The notes under the pieces were generated by a model. It saw only the letters and a program-made list of their open reading frames with translations. It did not search any database and was not told where the DNA came from. From Zeugodacus cucurbitae (lineage: Eukaryota; Arthropoda; Insecta; Diptera; Tephritidae), in NCBI RefSeq assembly GCF_028554725.1, contig NC_071671.1:61677001-61741000 (forward strand): 64,000 nt of DNA. Reading direction: 5' to 3'. Position 1 is the stretch's first letter. The number at the start of each line of letters is the position of its first letter. Below are positions 20,882-33,360 of this stretch, in pieces. The position numbers were made by a program, and so were the translations under genes.

Positions 20882-21825
20882 ATGCAGTTAAGTGAGATTT
20901 GGTGTCTGGTGATATGGCTCGGGGTAAGCAAATGCAGTTAAGAGGTTTACAAAGACAGTTTCATTGCTTGAGTGTTCTGGTTTTAGCTTTTCGCCAGAAT
21001 ATTTGGAGAAACGGCAGTTGGTGCTATTGACACACTTGACGAGCAACAATGCAGCAAGGAGGTAGTGTTTTTTAATTTCCATATTATTTATTATTAATTT
21101 TAATTTCTTGTTTGACTGTTTCAATCAATTTTGGAATTAAAATCACCAGCGCAAAGGCTGCTGCTATGAACTTCATATGGAAATGGATGAGGCAACAGTC
21201 AACTGTGTGATGCATTTTCATAATAAGGGCGAAATTCCATCGGATGACGATAAAAATCCCGTTAAATCGATTGAATTTTTATCGGTAAATTAACAAATAC
21301 TCGCTAAAGTAAAATAAAAATTTTCATTTATTTTCTAACACTCTATATCAGTGCTTGGCGCACTGCATCTATAAGAAGCGTAATTATTTGACCAAAGGCA
21401 ATGAAGATATTAATATGCAAGGCGTGAAGGAACATGTAGAGCAGTCGTATGCTGGTCGTCCCAAAGAACAGCAATATTTTATTGAGTTGTATGATGTTTG
21501 TCGCAAAGATGGTGTGTATATAAGCAAGCTCTGTTCAAATGATTTTTTTTAAATATATTCTTTTTTTATTTCAGCTTTGAAGATGTATGGTTTGACTAAG
21601 AACAACCCAGCTGCTAAAGTTTTTTTCAGGAAAGCCTGCAAACCGTATTATCTTTTCGTATATTTGTGTCAAGCTGAATATCATAGGAAGAAAACCTGTC
21701 CATACTTTGTGTGGGGAGGTGAGGAGAAAACGCCAGCTGAGCAAGAATGTAAAGCAGCAAAGGATCAATGTTATAAAATCGATGGTTTAACACCACCGGA
21801 TGTACTTGACGTTGATCTACCTTAA
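20882..21825 (+). CDS. Plus-C odorant-binding protein, tandem copy 3
   Basis: Five exons: 20,882-20,923, 20,987-21,061, 21,150-21,284, 21,352-21,511 and 21,575-21,825. They give 663 nt, a closed frame and 220 residues. The signal peptide spans exons 1-2 (MQLSEIWCLVIWLG, then LFARIFG, cleavage probably near GETAVG). The mature protein has exactly 12 cysteines: QQC, KGCC, VNC, CLAHC, DVC, KAC, YLC, KTC, QEC and DQC. The pair lacks the following Pro (CCYELH). Conserved blocks shared with the sisters are YKKRNYL, INMQGVKEHVE, AGRPKEQQY, TCPYFVW and AAKDQCYKIDGLTPP. Exon 5 is intact where copy 1 has its lesion. Predicted secreted OBP; ligand and tissue unknown. The start is 3,454 bp from the start of copy 2. 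Confidence 0.92.
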
Positions 21826-21862
21826 TGTTCTCATATTTTTTGCTTGCTCTCTTAAAAATTTA

Positions 21863-21868
21863 AATAAA
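21863..21868 (+). other. Poly(A) signal of OBP copy 3
   Basis: AATAAA 38 bp beyond the stop codon, after the TGCTTGCTCTCTTAAAA block shared with the sister genes. Confidence 0.7.
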
Positions 21869-22184
21869 GAAAATATATCAGTTTCATGTTTCTGCACCCT
21901 TGGCTGTTAATTTAACGTATTTACATATAATGAATTACATCTGTAATGCATTCCTTAAACAGGCTTCTGTGAAGCCTTTAGGACGCAAGGAAGCCATAAG
22001 AGTCATATTTGATTTTATAATTTCGTAAGTTTCATTATTTTTTAGAATAGCATGACAATAAGGATATGTTATGAATTAGTTTGATCTATTTGTTTTAAAT
22101 CAAAATTAATATTATGAACTTAAATACCACATAAAAGCTGTATAGCAGGTATCTTAAGAGTCATACTGAACAATTTGACAAATA
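21869..22184. other. Spacer downstream of OBP cluster
   Basis: AT-rich; nothing recognised. Confidence 0.4.
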
Positions 22185-22994
22185 ATTTGAGGTTATGTAG
22201 GATTTTTTACTACTACTATTTTCTACTAAACTACTAAAGCTATATAGAGGACAATTTCTATAGTCGTTTCTTTTAGGTACTACCTTATACAGCCCAAAAA
22301 TGGAGGAAATTGTATTATAACCACGCCCACTTCCCATATAAAGGTTATGTTGAAAACTACTGAAAATTCTTTTATTCAGTAAGGAAAACCACCAGCAACC
22401 TTGAATTTCCTTATAAAGATGGTACAGAAGGGCTGCACTCAAATTGGTATACAAAACTACTCGACCAATTTCAATGAATCTTCTTGGGTCCAATGATATG
22501 TTATGAAAATAGAGCAAATCGGTTCACAACCACCGCCTACTTCCCATATACCAGAGCTTTGAAGTCGACCTGAATAGTATACTTTACAATATATAAAGTG
22601 AGCACTAGTGAAGATATCGCCTTTTTTAAAATCGCCGAAATCGGACCATAAGTATACAAGGCCTCATATTTCGAACATGAGGACCTCAGTGTTTCTAATA
22701 ATTTTATTACCGAAAATATAGGAAAGCCTCTAAGATATTTGGAAGAAATTCAGAGGGAATATGTTTCTTCTAATAATATGTCTGCGTGCCAAAAATGAGT
22801 GAAATCGGGTCATAACTTCTCCTAGCTCTCATATACCTAATGTTAGGGTTCCAACTTCCAATGGACTTTATATCATGTATACATATGCCGAATATGGGAG
22901 TCAAATTGTTTGTTATATAAAAAAAATTAAATAAATAAATTGATTGAGTATAAAATGTTCGGTGACCCCCGAACTAGTGCTTCCTTACTTGTTT
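22185..22994 (+). mobile_element. DINE-1-like repeat, copy 4, 5'-truncated
   Basis: Lacks the 5' hairpin and CTGTCTGTCC tract. It starts within the family interior (CTACTAAAGCTATATAGAGG) and continues through the CCACGCCCACTTCCCATA block. The 3' end is intact in outline: GAGTATAAAATGTTCGG, hairpin arm CCCGAAC, then TTCCTTACTTGTTT. The hairpin loop is changed (GTGACCC). Non-coding. Confidence 0.7.
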
Positions 22995-25949
22995 AAAGTG
23001 TATTATATTAGTAAAATATTATAATAGTTTCGTTAAAGTCTTTGTAGCCTCTTTCTATTTCCTTCATAATACATTCATAAATTGAACTATATGCTATGTA
23101 GGTGTATGATTCACTGTAATACAATTAAAAATACAATGCTATGAACAAATGGATATAAATAGCACTGAAATGGCGACATTTTTTCTCCGTTAATCTTGTT
23201 CGACTCAATTTGTAGCAACAACGTACTCAACATACGAGCAGGAAATGCTCATACAACCAGCTGGTTAGTAAACCGACGATTACTGCCTGGTTGGTCTCAG
23301 CGACAATCAGCATAAATACGCGAGGCAAACAAACACACCATACCTATATATATATATGTATATATGTGTGTGTGTATACATATATTCGCATAATGTCCGC
23401 TTTAACAAGGAGGTGCATGATTTCAACCGTTTCCTACTAGAAAATACAAGTGTATCTAGAGTATAATCGGCATACACGTCGTATGAGCAATGTGTTATGC
23501 ATTGACAAAGGACACAGCACAATCGGCATTCCGCTGTTGGCGGCTTGGAATACCACTGCGAAAGGCAGCATAGAAACACACATGAATATACGTGTTTTAC
23601 TTTGCGTGTTAACAGCGGCTAAATGTGCGTGCTTGAGCCGCTACGCGCGCTCTTATTTGTGCGGTTGAGTATTGGAACTAGATGACGGCAGTGTGTTGAA
23701 ATAATTTACAATATTGTGATAAATTTTACTTAATTAACCGCGCAGCTCGAAATAAGCTCATTTGCTTGTCGAACGAGTGTCAATTGCCCAACCTAACCCA
23801 ACCCAGAAGTGGGTAGTGGACAAGCAGAATGTGTTCTCTGAGTCTATATAGAGTGAAAAAAACTGGGTGGCGTAGGAGTATACTATTTTGTAAGTGGATG
23901 CGTGGGCAACACCTTTTCATTTATTGAGGTAAGGCAATTTATTGAAAGCGTATAGTATATGGATGTACATATATACTTGTGGAATTCGGTGTAACAGAGA
24001 TTTATTGAATTGAATTTATGAATATTTCTAGCACTATGACTGTGTGTGCTTTTGGCAAAGCTCTTCGAAAGCCATCCATAGCTTTGTTATTTGAAGATAT
24101 AGTTATGGTACTCTAAACGGCGAACATATATTCGTTCAAGACGTATATGGAGAAGAACCTCAAAAGAGAATTCTTGATTAAAATTTAAAAAATATTGTTG
24201 TTGTAAAGCAATTCATGTTACAGAATACCATAAGTTTCGTCACAGTTATGTTGAACATTTTATTGGCATTATTATGGGTAAATTCAGTCAAGTATATGAA
24301 CCTACTGTTGAGAGGTTCTACATAGATTCTGCATCGATAAAAATCTACAAATGCTGCTTTTCAAGAAAGATAAGACGTACGTGAATCTTTTGGACTCTGA
24401 TAGACTACTTTTTCCGGAGAAACGTCAATACAGTGTTCTATGCTGATAAATAAACCAGAATTGTTCCATTACAAATCAACACACGAACCGTTTTTTGTGA
24501 GAAAAGTCCAGTTATGATAGAACAATTAAGCAAAATTTGATTGGACAAGACGGTCTCCACTTCTTTCAAACATCAAAGTTCCATACATCTAAATATAAGT
24601 TGAACTCACCATATAAGAATCTCTTATCATACTAGAAATGTTTCTAGCGCTATTAAATGATCTGAAATAAAAAGAAGAAAGTTTTGGAGTCAAAAATATG
24701 TTGGATACTTCTATATACATATTTTACATTATATATAAGAAAATTAAACAGAAATAAATTTAAAATAAATAATTTCTTGGAGTTTATAAAAATCTGAACT
24801 ATTTATTCGTTGAAACGCACTTAAGCTATTTAGGAAGATTTCAAAGAACTCTAATGATACTCAGAAATCTGAAATCCCTTTCCACTCTTTAACCTCTCAC
24901 CAACAAAACACATTTCATACATTTATAATATTTCCACTGAATTCCCCTTTGAATACTTTCTGACATATCAAGACAAACCCCAACCCTGCAGCATGGCAAA
25001 CCTTCCATTAAGCTATCTACTTCAATTTTTCAACACTGATCGTTTGTATTTGCTTATAAATTATTTTTCTATTCATTAGAGTTCAATTTGGGCATTTTGT
25101 TTCGAAAAGTTAACTCATACACATTTCAACTCACCCATTTAGTAGTTATATGCCTACATACATATATACATATATCAGTATGTGTGCGCCTTTTATTCCT
25201 CTGGGGTAGTTCATCCACATTTATCTTGCTATCCCCTTACCGTTATCTACTACACACACAAATATATATTCACATACCGACATCCATCTCTCGGGACTTT
25301 CGATAAATGAGCAACACACATTTTGCGGTATTTTTCAACTTTTTGTTTTATCTCGCACTCCCCCACCCCAATGTGCTACTTATATCTCCTGTCACATACA
25401 ATGCTGTCAGTGCCCGGCGTTGTTGCTGCTGGCTGCAGGCCATTTTCAGTTGACAAATTGTATGAAATTTTTTAACATTGATTATTTTCGATATCTTGCG
25501 GTGCCCTCAGGCCTAGTTTTATCAGGTACAGTGGGTGAAGAATGGCAAAAAAGTGTATTTTATTTATTTTTATTTTTTTTTTGTCAAAAGGTAGGCTTAT
25601 AATTTAGTGTTACTTACTTCTGTCTCAACTAGAGTCTAGAGAGGTAAAAATATTGCATAAGACGCTATACTTGAAAAATTTCTCTTATATGGGTAATTAA
25701 GCTTTATGTCATAACTTCTCTAAGGCGATATAATTCCAAGTTCGTCCAATAGGAGGTTTCAAAGGAAGCCTGTTGGACTTGTTATTAGATATTTCTCCGT
25801 GTTTTTGAAGTTTAGGCATGTATGGCTAGGTATCATATGGCTACCAGATAATGATTCGAAGTATCACTCGCTTTTGATGAAAAAGACTCATCGAGAAGTT
25901 ATTTCTTAAACTCCAAATAGCTTTCGAGTAGATTTTGTTGAAGGGAGGG
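22995..25949. other. Non-genic stretch
   Basis: AT-rich sequence with TA/TG microsatellite at about 23,343-23,385. Overlapping ORFs on opposite strands near 23.3-23.7 kb and 25.1-25.6 kb lack any family signature. No exon or RNA gene recognised. Confidence 0.4.
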
Positions 25950-27030
25950 ACTCTCGCAACAAAGTTGCTAGCCACCAAGTTGCTAGAGAGTATTATAGAG
26001 TTCAAATCCGAATGTTTGTCTGTCCGTCTGTGCAAGCGATAACTTGGGGAAAAATTAAAATATCTTAATGAAACTTGGCACACTTCTTTCTTGGCACCAT
26101 AGGAATAGGCTTTTGAGCAAAATCGGACCACTGCCACGCCCACAAAATGGCGAAAACAGAAAACACATAAAGTGCCATAACTAAGCCATAAATAAAGCTA
26201 TGGCAACAAAATTTAGTATGAAGGAGCATATTTGGATGTAATTTTTTTGGGGAGGTGGGCGTGGACCCGCCCCCAAATAGGTTTATTGTACATATCTCGG
26301 AAACCAATAGAGCTATATAAACCAAACTTTCTGCAGTCGTTTTTTTAGCCACTTCTTAATACAGTCCAAAAATGATCGGATAATAACCACGCCCACCTCC
26401 CATACAAAGTTGAAAATGACTAAAAGTGGCTTAACTCACTAACGAAAAACGTCAGAAACACTAAATTTCACATAAGAAATGGCAGATGGAAGCTGCACTC
26501 AGATTTTTTTACAAAATGGAAAATGGGCATGGCGTCGCCCACTTATGGGTCAAAAACCATATCTCAGGAACTACTCGACCGATATCAATGAAACTTGGTT
26601 TGTAATAGTTTCCTTACATCCCAATGATATGTTGTGAAAATAAGCCAAATCGCTTCACAACCACGCCTACTTCCTATATACCAGAACTTTGAAGACAATC
26701 TGAATCGTTTACTTTACAGTATATAAAGTAAGCACTAGTGAAGATATCGGTGCAGAACTTTTCACAAATACTATATTTATAGTGGCAGCCGCATTCTAAA
26801 AATCGCCGAAATCGGACCATAGGTTTTTAAGGCCCCATATATCGAACACGAGGACCTCGGTGCTTCTAACCTAATATTATGGTTTCCAACTTTCAATGGA
26901 CTTTATACAATATATATGACGAATATGTGGGTCAAATTGTGTATTATATAACATAAATAAAGTTAAATAAGTAAATTGCGAGAGTATAAAATGTTCGGTT
27001 ACACCCGAACTTAGCCCTTCCTTACTTGTT
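25950..27030 (+). mobile_element. DINE-1-like repeat, copy 5, with altered 5' hairpin
   Basis: Begins ACTCTCGCAACAAAGTTGCTAG. The hairpin arm is duplicated (GTTGCTAG-CCACCAA-GTTGCTAGAGAG). About 60 bp between TATTATAG and AGTTCAAATCCGAATG are missing relative to copy 2. The interior is well conserved. The 3' end is complete: TTGCGAGAGTATAAAATG, hairpin GTTCGG-TTACAC-CCGAAC, then CCCTTCCTTACTTGTT. It is the best-preserved 3' half in the window, and antisense ORFs inside are accidental. Confidence 0.78.
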
Positions 27031-28293
27031 ATTCTTATTTTTATGGTTTAAAAATAATAATAATTTTCTGAAAAAATGTTGAAAGAACGAAATGATTTTG
27101 GTCTTTTTTAGAATATAGTGTATTTATAAATAATTCTCTTTTATCATTTATTTTTCGTAAAAAGTTTTAGAATTATTTTAAATTTTTGTTTCGACCAAAT
27201 TTGTAACTAAACTGAACCACTGTACGGTACAGTACTAAATTTGCTCTGCAAAAACCCGAAAAGTGTATTATAGTTTTAGGCGCATTGTGACGCTTTTGCC
27301 ACAAAATCTATTTTAGTGAAACACTTTGGGGTCCAAAAGGAATCACACAAAACAGATTTGCTTTGAACATTCACACAAGTGAGCGCACACAAACACACTT
27401 TATAACGGTATATAAACCACACACATGCCTACATATATTAAGTGGAAATGAAAAGTTTCACAAAAACAAAACAAACAAAGCAGTTCCATTGTTAGCCCAA
27501 AAAAAGCAAGCCAATGTGTTGAAGCCATCGAAATGGTGTGACGAATTTTTGAGAAATGATTTTATTAGCGTGATTTTTATTTGACCATAATTCATTTGTG
27601 GCAGGCATTGTTCAATAATATGCCAGACACACACACATTCAGCTACATACATATATACAATTTTTCTGTTCATCTCTGGCTTTCTTTGTCTTCTCCGCAA
27701 ATTATTTATTATCTATTTTGTGGCGTTTCCTTTGCTTTTCTCAAAAATTGTACTGAAAAATTACGAAAATATGCAGATGCGATAATAGTATTTTTTGTCT
27801 TTCTCTCTTTTTTAGCATTTCAGTGTCTTATCACTCCCTACGCATTGCATCATTAATCTGTAATTGATGAAGTGATTCTTATTTGCAGCTTTATCGGCTG
27901 GTACGCGAAGAATTCCTGGCAATCGCCGCTGAAATTAATGTGTTTGCATTGAGAAGCGTGCGAAATGAGCGAAGACACTGCGATTTTAGTTGAGAATTTC
28001 AATGTGACAGTGAAATTTACGCTTAAAATATTACGGGAAATTGCTGGAGATTTGTTTGAGTGGAATCAAAAGTAGATAGGAGCTTTTATGCTTTTATTTA
28101 TAAGGCTAGGAAGTCAGAAATAATAAAATGAAATGATAACAAATGATAAAATAAATGATAAGTAGGAACTAGTGAACTCACATAAGGGCTCGAAGAAAGC
28201 GGTTAGGTAATCTCAAAGCTATAGTCTCCGCTCTAATTAAGTTCTAGTGTCATATATAGGAACGATATGGTACTCTGCCTAATATTACCAACC
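27031..28293. other. Non-genic stretch
   Basis: AT-rich spacer with no recognised exon. Short overlapping ORFs at 27.36-27.86 kb on both strands are unsupported. Confidence 0.4.
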
Positions 28294-28305
28294 CATTTGT
28301 TGTTT

Positions 28306-29752
28306 ATTCAAATACGGCGGCGAAGAGCTGATAAGGTGCTTGCATCAGCATCTTTGCAGAATATGGTCGGAAGAAAGCATGCCTGACGATTGGAATCTCA
28401 GTGTACTCTGCAATACACAAAAAGGGAGACCCCACAATTTGCGCCAATTACCGTGGGATAAGCCTCCTCAACATCGCGTATAAGGTTCTGTCGAGCGTAT
28501 TGTGTGAAGGACTAAAGCCCACCGTCAACAAACTGATTGGACCTTATCAGTGTGACTTTAGACCTGGAAAATCAACAACCGATCAGATATTCACCATGCG
28601 CCAAATCTTGGAAAAGACCCGTGAAAATAGGATCGACACACATCACCTTTTTGTTGATTTTAAAGCTGCTTTCGACAGCACGAAAAGGAGTTGCCTTTAT
28701 GCCGCGATGTCTGAATTTGGTATCCCCGCAAAACTAATACGGCTGTATAAGCTGACGTTGAGCAACACCAAAAGCTCCGTCCGGATCGGGAAGGACCTCT
28801 CCGAGCCGTTCGATACTAGACGAGATTTCAGACAAGGTGACTCACTATCGTGCGACTTCTTTAAATTGATGCTGGAAAAAATTATAAGAGCTGCAGAGCT
28901 AAATAGAGATGGTACAATCTTCTACAAGAGTGTACAGCTCCTGGCGTATGCCGATGATATTGATATCATCGGAAGCAACAACCGCGCCGTTTGTTCTGCG
29001 TTTTCCAGACTGGATAAGGAAGCGAAGCGTATGGGTCTGGTGATGAACGAGGACAAGACGAAATATCTCCTGTCATCAAGCAAACAGTTCGCGTCTTGGC
29101 TCCCATGTCACTGTTGACAGTCATAACTTTGAAGTTGTAGATAATTTCGTCTACCTGGGAACCAGCATTAACAGCAATAACAATGTCAGCCTGGAAATCC
29201 AACGCAGAATCACTCTTGCCAACAGGTGCTACTATGGACTAAGTAGGCAATTGAAAAGTAAAGTCCTCTCTCGACGAACAAAAACCAAACTCTACAAGTC
29301 CCTCATCATTCCCGTCCTACTTTACGGTGCAGAAGCGTGGACGATGTCAACATCCGATGAGACGGCACTAGGAGTTTTCGAGAAAAGGTTTTGCGGAAGA
29401 TTTATGGTCCCTTAAACATTGTCAACGGCGAATACCGCAGACGATGGAACGATGAGCTGTATGTGTTATTCGACGACATAGACATAGTCCAGCGAATAAA
29501 AAAACAGCGGCTACGCTGGCTAGGTCATGTTGTTCGGATGGATGAAAGTGCTCCAGCTCTGAAAGTATTCGATGCAGTACCCGCTGGTGGAAGCCGAGGA
29601 AGAGGGAGACCTCCTCGATGGAAGGACCAGGTGGAGAGGGACCTGGCTTCGCTTGGTATAACCAATTGGCGCCAAACTGCCAGAAGGAGGGATACGTGGC
29701 GCGCTGTTTTGGACTCGGTGTAAGCGGTGTCTACGCCAGTCAAGAAGAAGAA
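28306..29752 (+). mobile_element. 5'-truncated LINE (non-LTR retrotransposon) with broken reverse transcriptase
   Basis: Encodes the RT domain and C-terminus of a LINE ORF2. Before the first frame break: LFKYGGEEL, EESMPDDWNLSVL. In 28,401-29,117: HKKGDPTICANYRGISLL, GPYQCDFRPGKSTTDQIF, LFVDFKAAFDS and the catalytic LLAYADDIDIIG. After further frame breaks near 29,100 and 29,395: NFVYLGTSI, LLYGAEAWTM, RWLGHVVRM and GSRGRGRPPRW, with a stop at about 29,722. It ends in a short AAGAAGAAGAA tail. Near-identical 12-bp direct repeats flank it (CATTTGTTGTTT at 28,294-28,305 and CATTTGATGTTT at 29,753-29,764). The endonuclease half is missing. At least three frameshifts make it inactive. The tail type suggests the RTE group; this is inference. 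Confidence 0.88.
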
Positions 29753-29764
29753 CATTTGATGTTT

Positions 29765-32519
29765 TTAGAATTTTTGGGGTTCACTTAATCACACTGAATG
29801 TCTGTTCTTTTATTATAACCCAAACGAAATCCGCAAATCCGCGGAATTTGCCGAGTCAAGAAAGGCAAGCGCTTTTTAAGCGTCAATATCTTTCTTTAGG
29901 TTATATTTGCGTGTTTTCCATTGATAAACCTTCTTTATTCCTACAATAGCTAGTGTTTAACCACATAACAGATATATTGTCCTTCAACTTCGGATGAATC
30001 TCTTACTCTCCAACAACTCAGTGACCTTTATACTTCAAATTAAAGGGACTAGTAGGGTGATTATCTCCGATTTTTTGATGTTTTCTGAATTAAACAAATT
30101 TTTAAGTAGTGAGTTCCCTCCTTATGACAAAATGTGGAGACGATGGATCAGTCTTCAAGCGATATGGCTTATCTAATATGTAATAACATGTATTAGACAT
30201 CCATATTTAAATTAGTTTTTATTGCTTTTATAAAGCTTACAGAGAGTGGTCCAGTTTTACATTGGTTGTGTCTTGATTTAGGATCTAAATGCATATTATA
30301 TATGTATGTACAAATATCATATTGTATACTTTGGGCTCATTAAGTTACTTTATACACTCCCGACAAACATTTTTTTCTCAAATTGAGATCCCCAATGTTT
30401 GTTGGGCTTTTTTATAGTTAATTTTGAATACATATGAGTCGAGCAACTTACATTGCAACTTGGGAAATAAAGGAAATGCAATTGACACTTGTGTCCATCG
30501 ACAAATAAAATTTGTAAAAATATGCAAAATCTTGTAGTAAATATGTGTGGGTATTGTGGAACAAAGAGAATGCACTCAATCCAAGCATAAGTGTGTCCCA
30601 TGTTTAATTTGCAAAGTCTCCGCCGTATTGTCAATTGAAAAAATCCACTGTTACAGTGTCTAATGCACTCCAGAGGGCATTCACACGGTGCAGCTGACAA
30701 ATCGTGTACCTAATGGTATTCCCAAAATATTTGTTTGCTTGCCAGAGTAATATGTTGCACATACTTATAAATGTATATTATTACATTTTCGAGCCTATTT
30801 AACCACTTGTTCGCCTACTTGGTGAATTTTTTGTCTGCTTGCAACGTCGAGTGCAAATGTCTTGTCAGCTGCTTGCCAGTCTATTCTCGGATGAGTTTTG
30901 CAAACAAAAATTGTCAATTGTCTAGTTACAGTTTACTACCATACTTACATTGCATGTTGCAGAAGTTGTTTGCAAGTTTATTTTGGTTGTAAGTTGTGCA
31001 CTTTGTAATGGTGAGTACAAGACTGTTCATTTTTCGAATATAGAAAACATCAGTGTGATATTAGTAGTGTAACATGGTTTTGAAGTATATATTTCTTAGA
31101 TCTCTTTTCAAGTCAACATTTTTCTAGCTTCCTTTTGTGGTATAAATTTATTCGAAATAACACAGGGTTAAAGAAATTCTCAGTTTCAGGGTTTAAATAC
31201 TTTCAACTCTCTTTTTAAATTCTGAAGATTTTGCGAAAAGCTTTAGAAAACTACTTTCGATTTTCGTTTTTTTTTATACCTGGCAACTCTATTTCAAAGT
31301 ATATCGCAATGGGGTATTTCTAGACTTTTTCCTGATCTTGTTCCTCAATTCCTTACAATTGACAAACATTGTGTAGTTTTATTCAATTTAATTTTTTCGT
31401 TAGGTGGCAGGTTTATTCAAGCCTAAATTATAGATTTCGTAAATTTTGATGCACATTCTTATATATTTCCTATGATTTGTTTGAAAGCGGTCAAAGTTAG
31501 GTTCCATAAAGCTCATATCTGTCGAGGTCTACCGATTTCTTTGAAATAATAAATGTTAATTTTATAATTTTTTTGCTGAAAACAATGTAAGCTACAAGTA
31601 GGAAGAGTACAACAGCGAAGACAGAAATAGGAACCAACAATCCAACAATCCCAAGAAACTTGAAAAAAAAACTCAAGCTGGTAAGTTGTACTTAGTATTT
31701 TCACACAAGTTGCAATGTAATTGTTGCATGATAATCATTTGCATTATTTACTTTATTCACTACTTATTCTCATATGTTTCTCACAAACACCGCCTGATGG
31801 ATTGACAACTCTGGAGAAGTGCAAAAAAAAACATTTCTTTGAATATAAGTTGACGTAAGTGTATGTAGAATTCATGTTTGCTGGCTTGTAAGATAAAAAT
31901 AAGAATGTTAAATAAGGAAGTAAGTACCGGAATTATACTCAAAATGCCTTCATATGGACATACATACACACTATGTTGTACTTTATGTTATCAATTCAAC
32001 AGCCAAAGAGTTGTAGTTAAAACTTCGCCGTACTTTGTTGTTGTCTTATACATATGTACATATGTACACTTGTTAGAAAAGTCTATTATTTACACATTTA
32101 TTTCTTAATTATGTGTTTACTTGTACACATGTATGTAAGTTCAAACGCCTTCACAGCAAATTTGTCCTGTTGAGTTTACACTTCACTCAAGTACTTATGC
32201 ATATACTTAAGTAAATATTTGGTAATACAAATATTTATGTGCATATAACACATGAACATTGTTGTGTGTGGAGGCAAATTCCGAGTATTTGTATTCATTT
32301 GCTTGGAACAACGCAAATAATGATTAAAAGTTGCAAGTGAAGACATTCATATTTGAATACATACAAATATACTTACATTAATAGAGACATAAATAAGTAA
32401 ATATTAGAATGTCTGCAAGTGAGTATGTTATTAGCGGAGTTTGTAGCTAATTAGGCTGTAAATAGTGTAGATTAGAGAATATGGCGAGTTTAAGGGAAAA
32501 TAATAATTATGTGGCAAAA
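29765..32519. other. Non-genic stretch
   Basis: AT-rich, no recognised gene, repeat family or RNA gene. The ORF at 30,350-30,700 (minus, 116 codons) overlaps another frame and resembles nothing known to me. Confidence 0.4.
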
Positions 32520-33360
32520 GCATATAAAGGAGCTTTGTGCTTAAAGCTTCCAAGTAATTACTTCTTAGCTTTTAGTTGAGCTTTCGAAAGTTATTAAAAG
32601 CTTTCAACTAATATAAATAGAGATAATAGAGAAAGATAGAGAAAGCTTTCAGGATCCTTTAGTATTAGAAATTAATCTCGAATTTATTGGACTAATAAAC
32701 AATATTAGGGACTATTTTCATTAACTCCGTTAAAAAAATAAGCTCAGAAGATTAGATTAGTAATTAATAGTAACATTCGATTGGATCAATAAAACTACAT
32801 TAAGGTCTTCTTTCCTTAATTTCTTATTAATTATTTTCTACTAAAACTTACTTTAAGCTCTAAAGCTTCTACAAAGCTCACTTTAGCTTTCAGCTAAGCT
32901 TTTGAAAATTATTGAAAGTTGTACAAAAGCTTCTACAAAGCTTTCCTTAGCTTTTTGGAAAGTTTAAGAGATTTTCAGTGATCTCCATTGTTAAAAAATA
33001 TTGAAGAAGCAATTATATTAAAAAAAACTAAATTGAGGAATCTTTCCGTTAGCTTCTTTCCAATTTTTTTTAATAATATTTCTTTTAAGCTCGAAAGCTA
33101 CTCTTAGCTTTTAGGCAAGTTTGTGAAAGTTATTATTATTATTAGAAAATAATCAAAAATAAATTAAATTAATAAAACTATATAAGTGACTCTTTTCATT
33201 GGCTCCTTTTTAAATTTTGTAATAATACTTCCAAAATATACAAAAGATTCTACAAACCTCGTTTTAGCTTTCCAAAGTTATTAAAAGCTTTCAGTAACTA
33301 GATATAGAGATGAATGTAAGCTTTCGGAGTCCTCTACTATTAGAAAAATGAAGAAGAAGT
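32520..33360. repeat. Degenerate tandem repeat rich in AAAGCTTTC
   Basis: Several decayed units. AAAGTTATTAAAAGCTTTCA with a following AGATA-rich stretch and AGCTTTC(A/G)G(A/G) CCT-like end appears at about 32,588-32,665 and again at about 33,272-33,340; intermediate, more diverged units occur near 32,860-32,990 and 33,085-33,140. Related GAAAGCTT-type repeats occur at 42.7 and 60.4 kb. Non-coding. Confidence 0.55.

Noticed and set aside
23343..23385. TA/TG run as a possible promoter TATA box
   Set aside because: A simple microsatellite; no gene follows on either strand.
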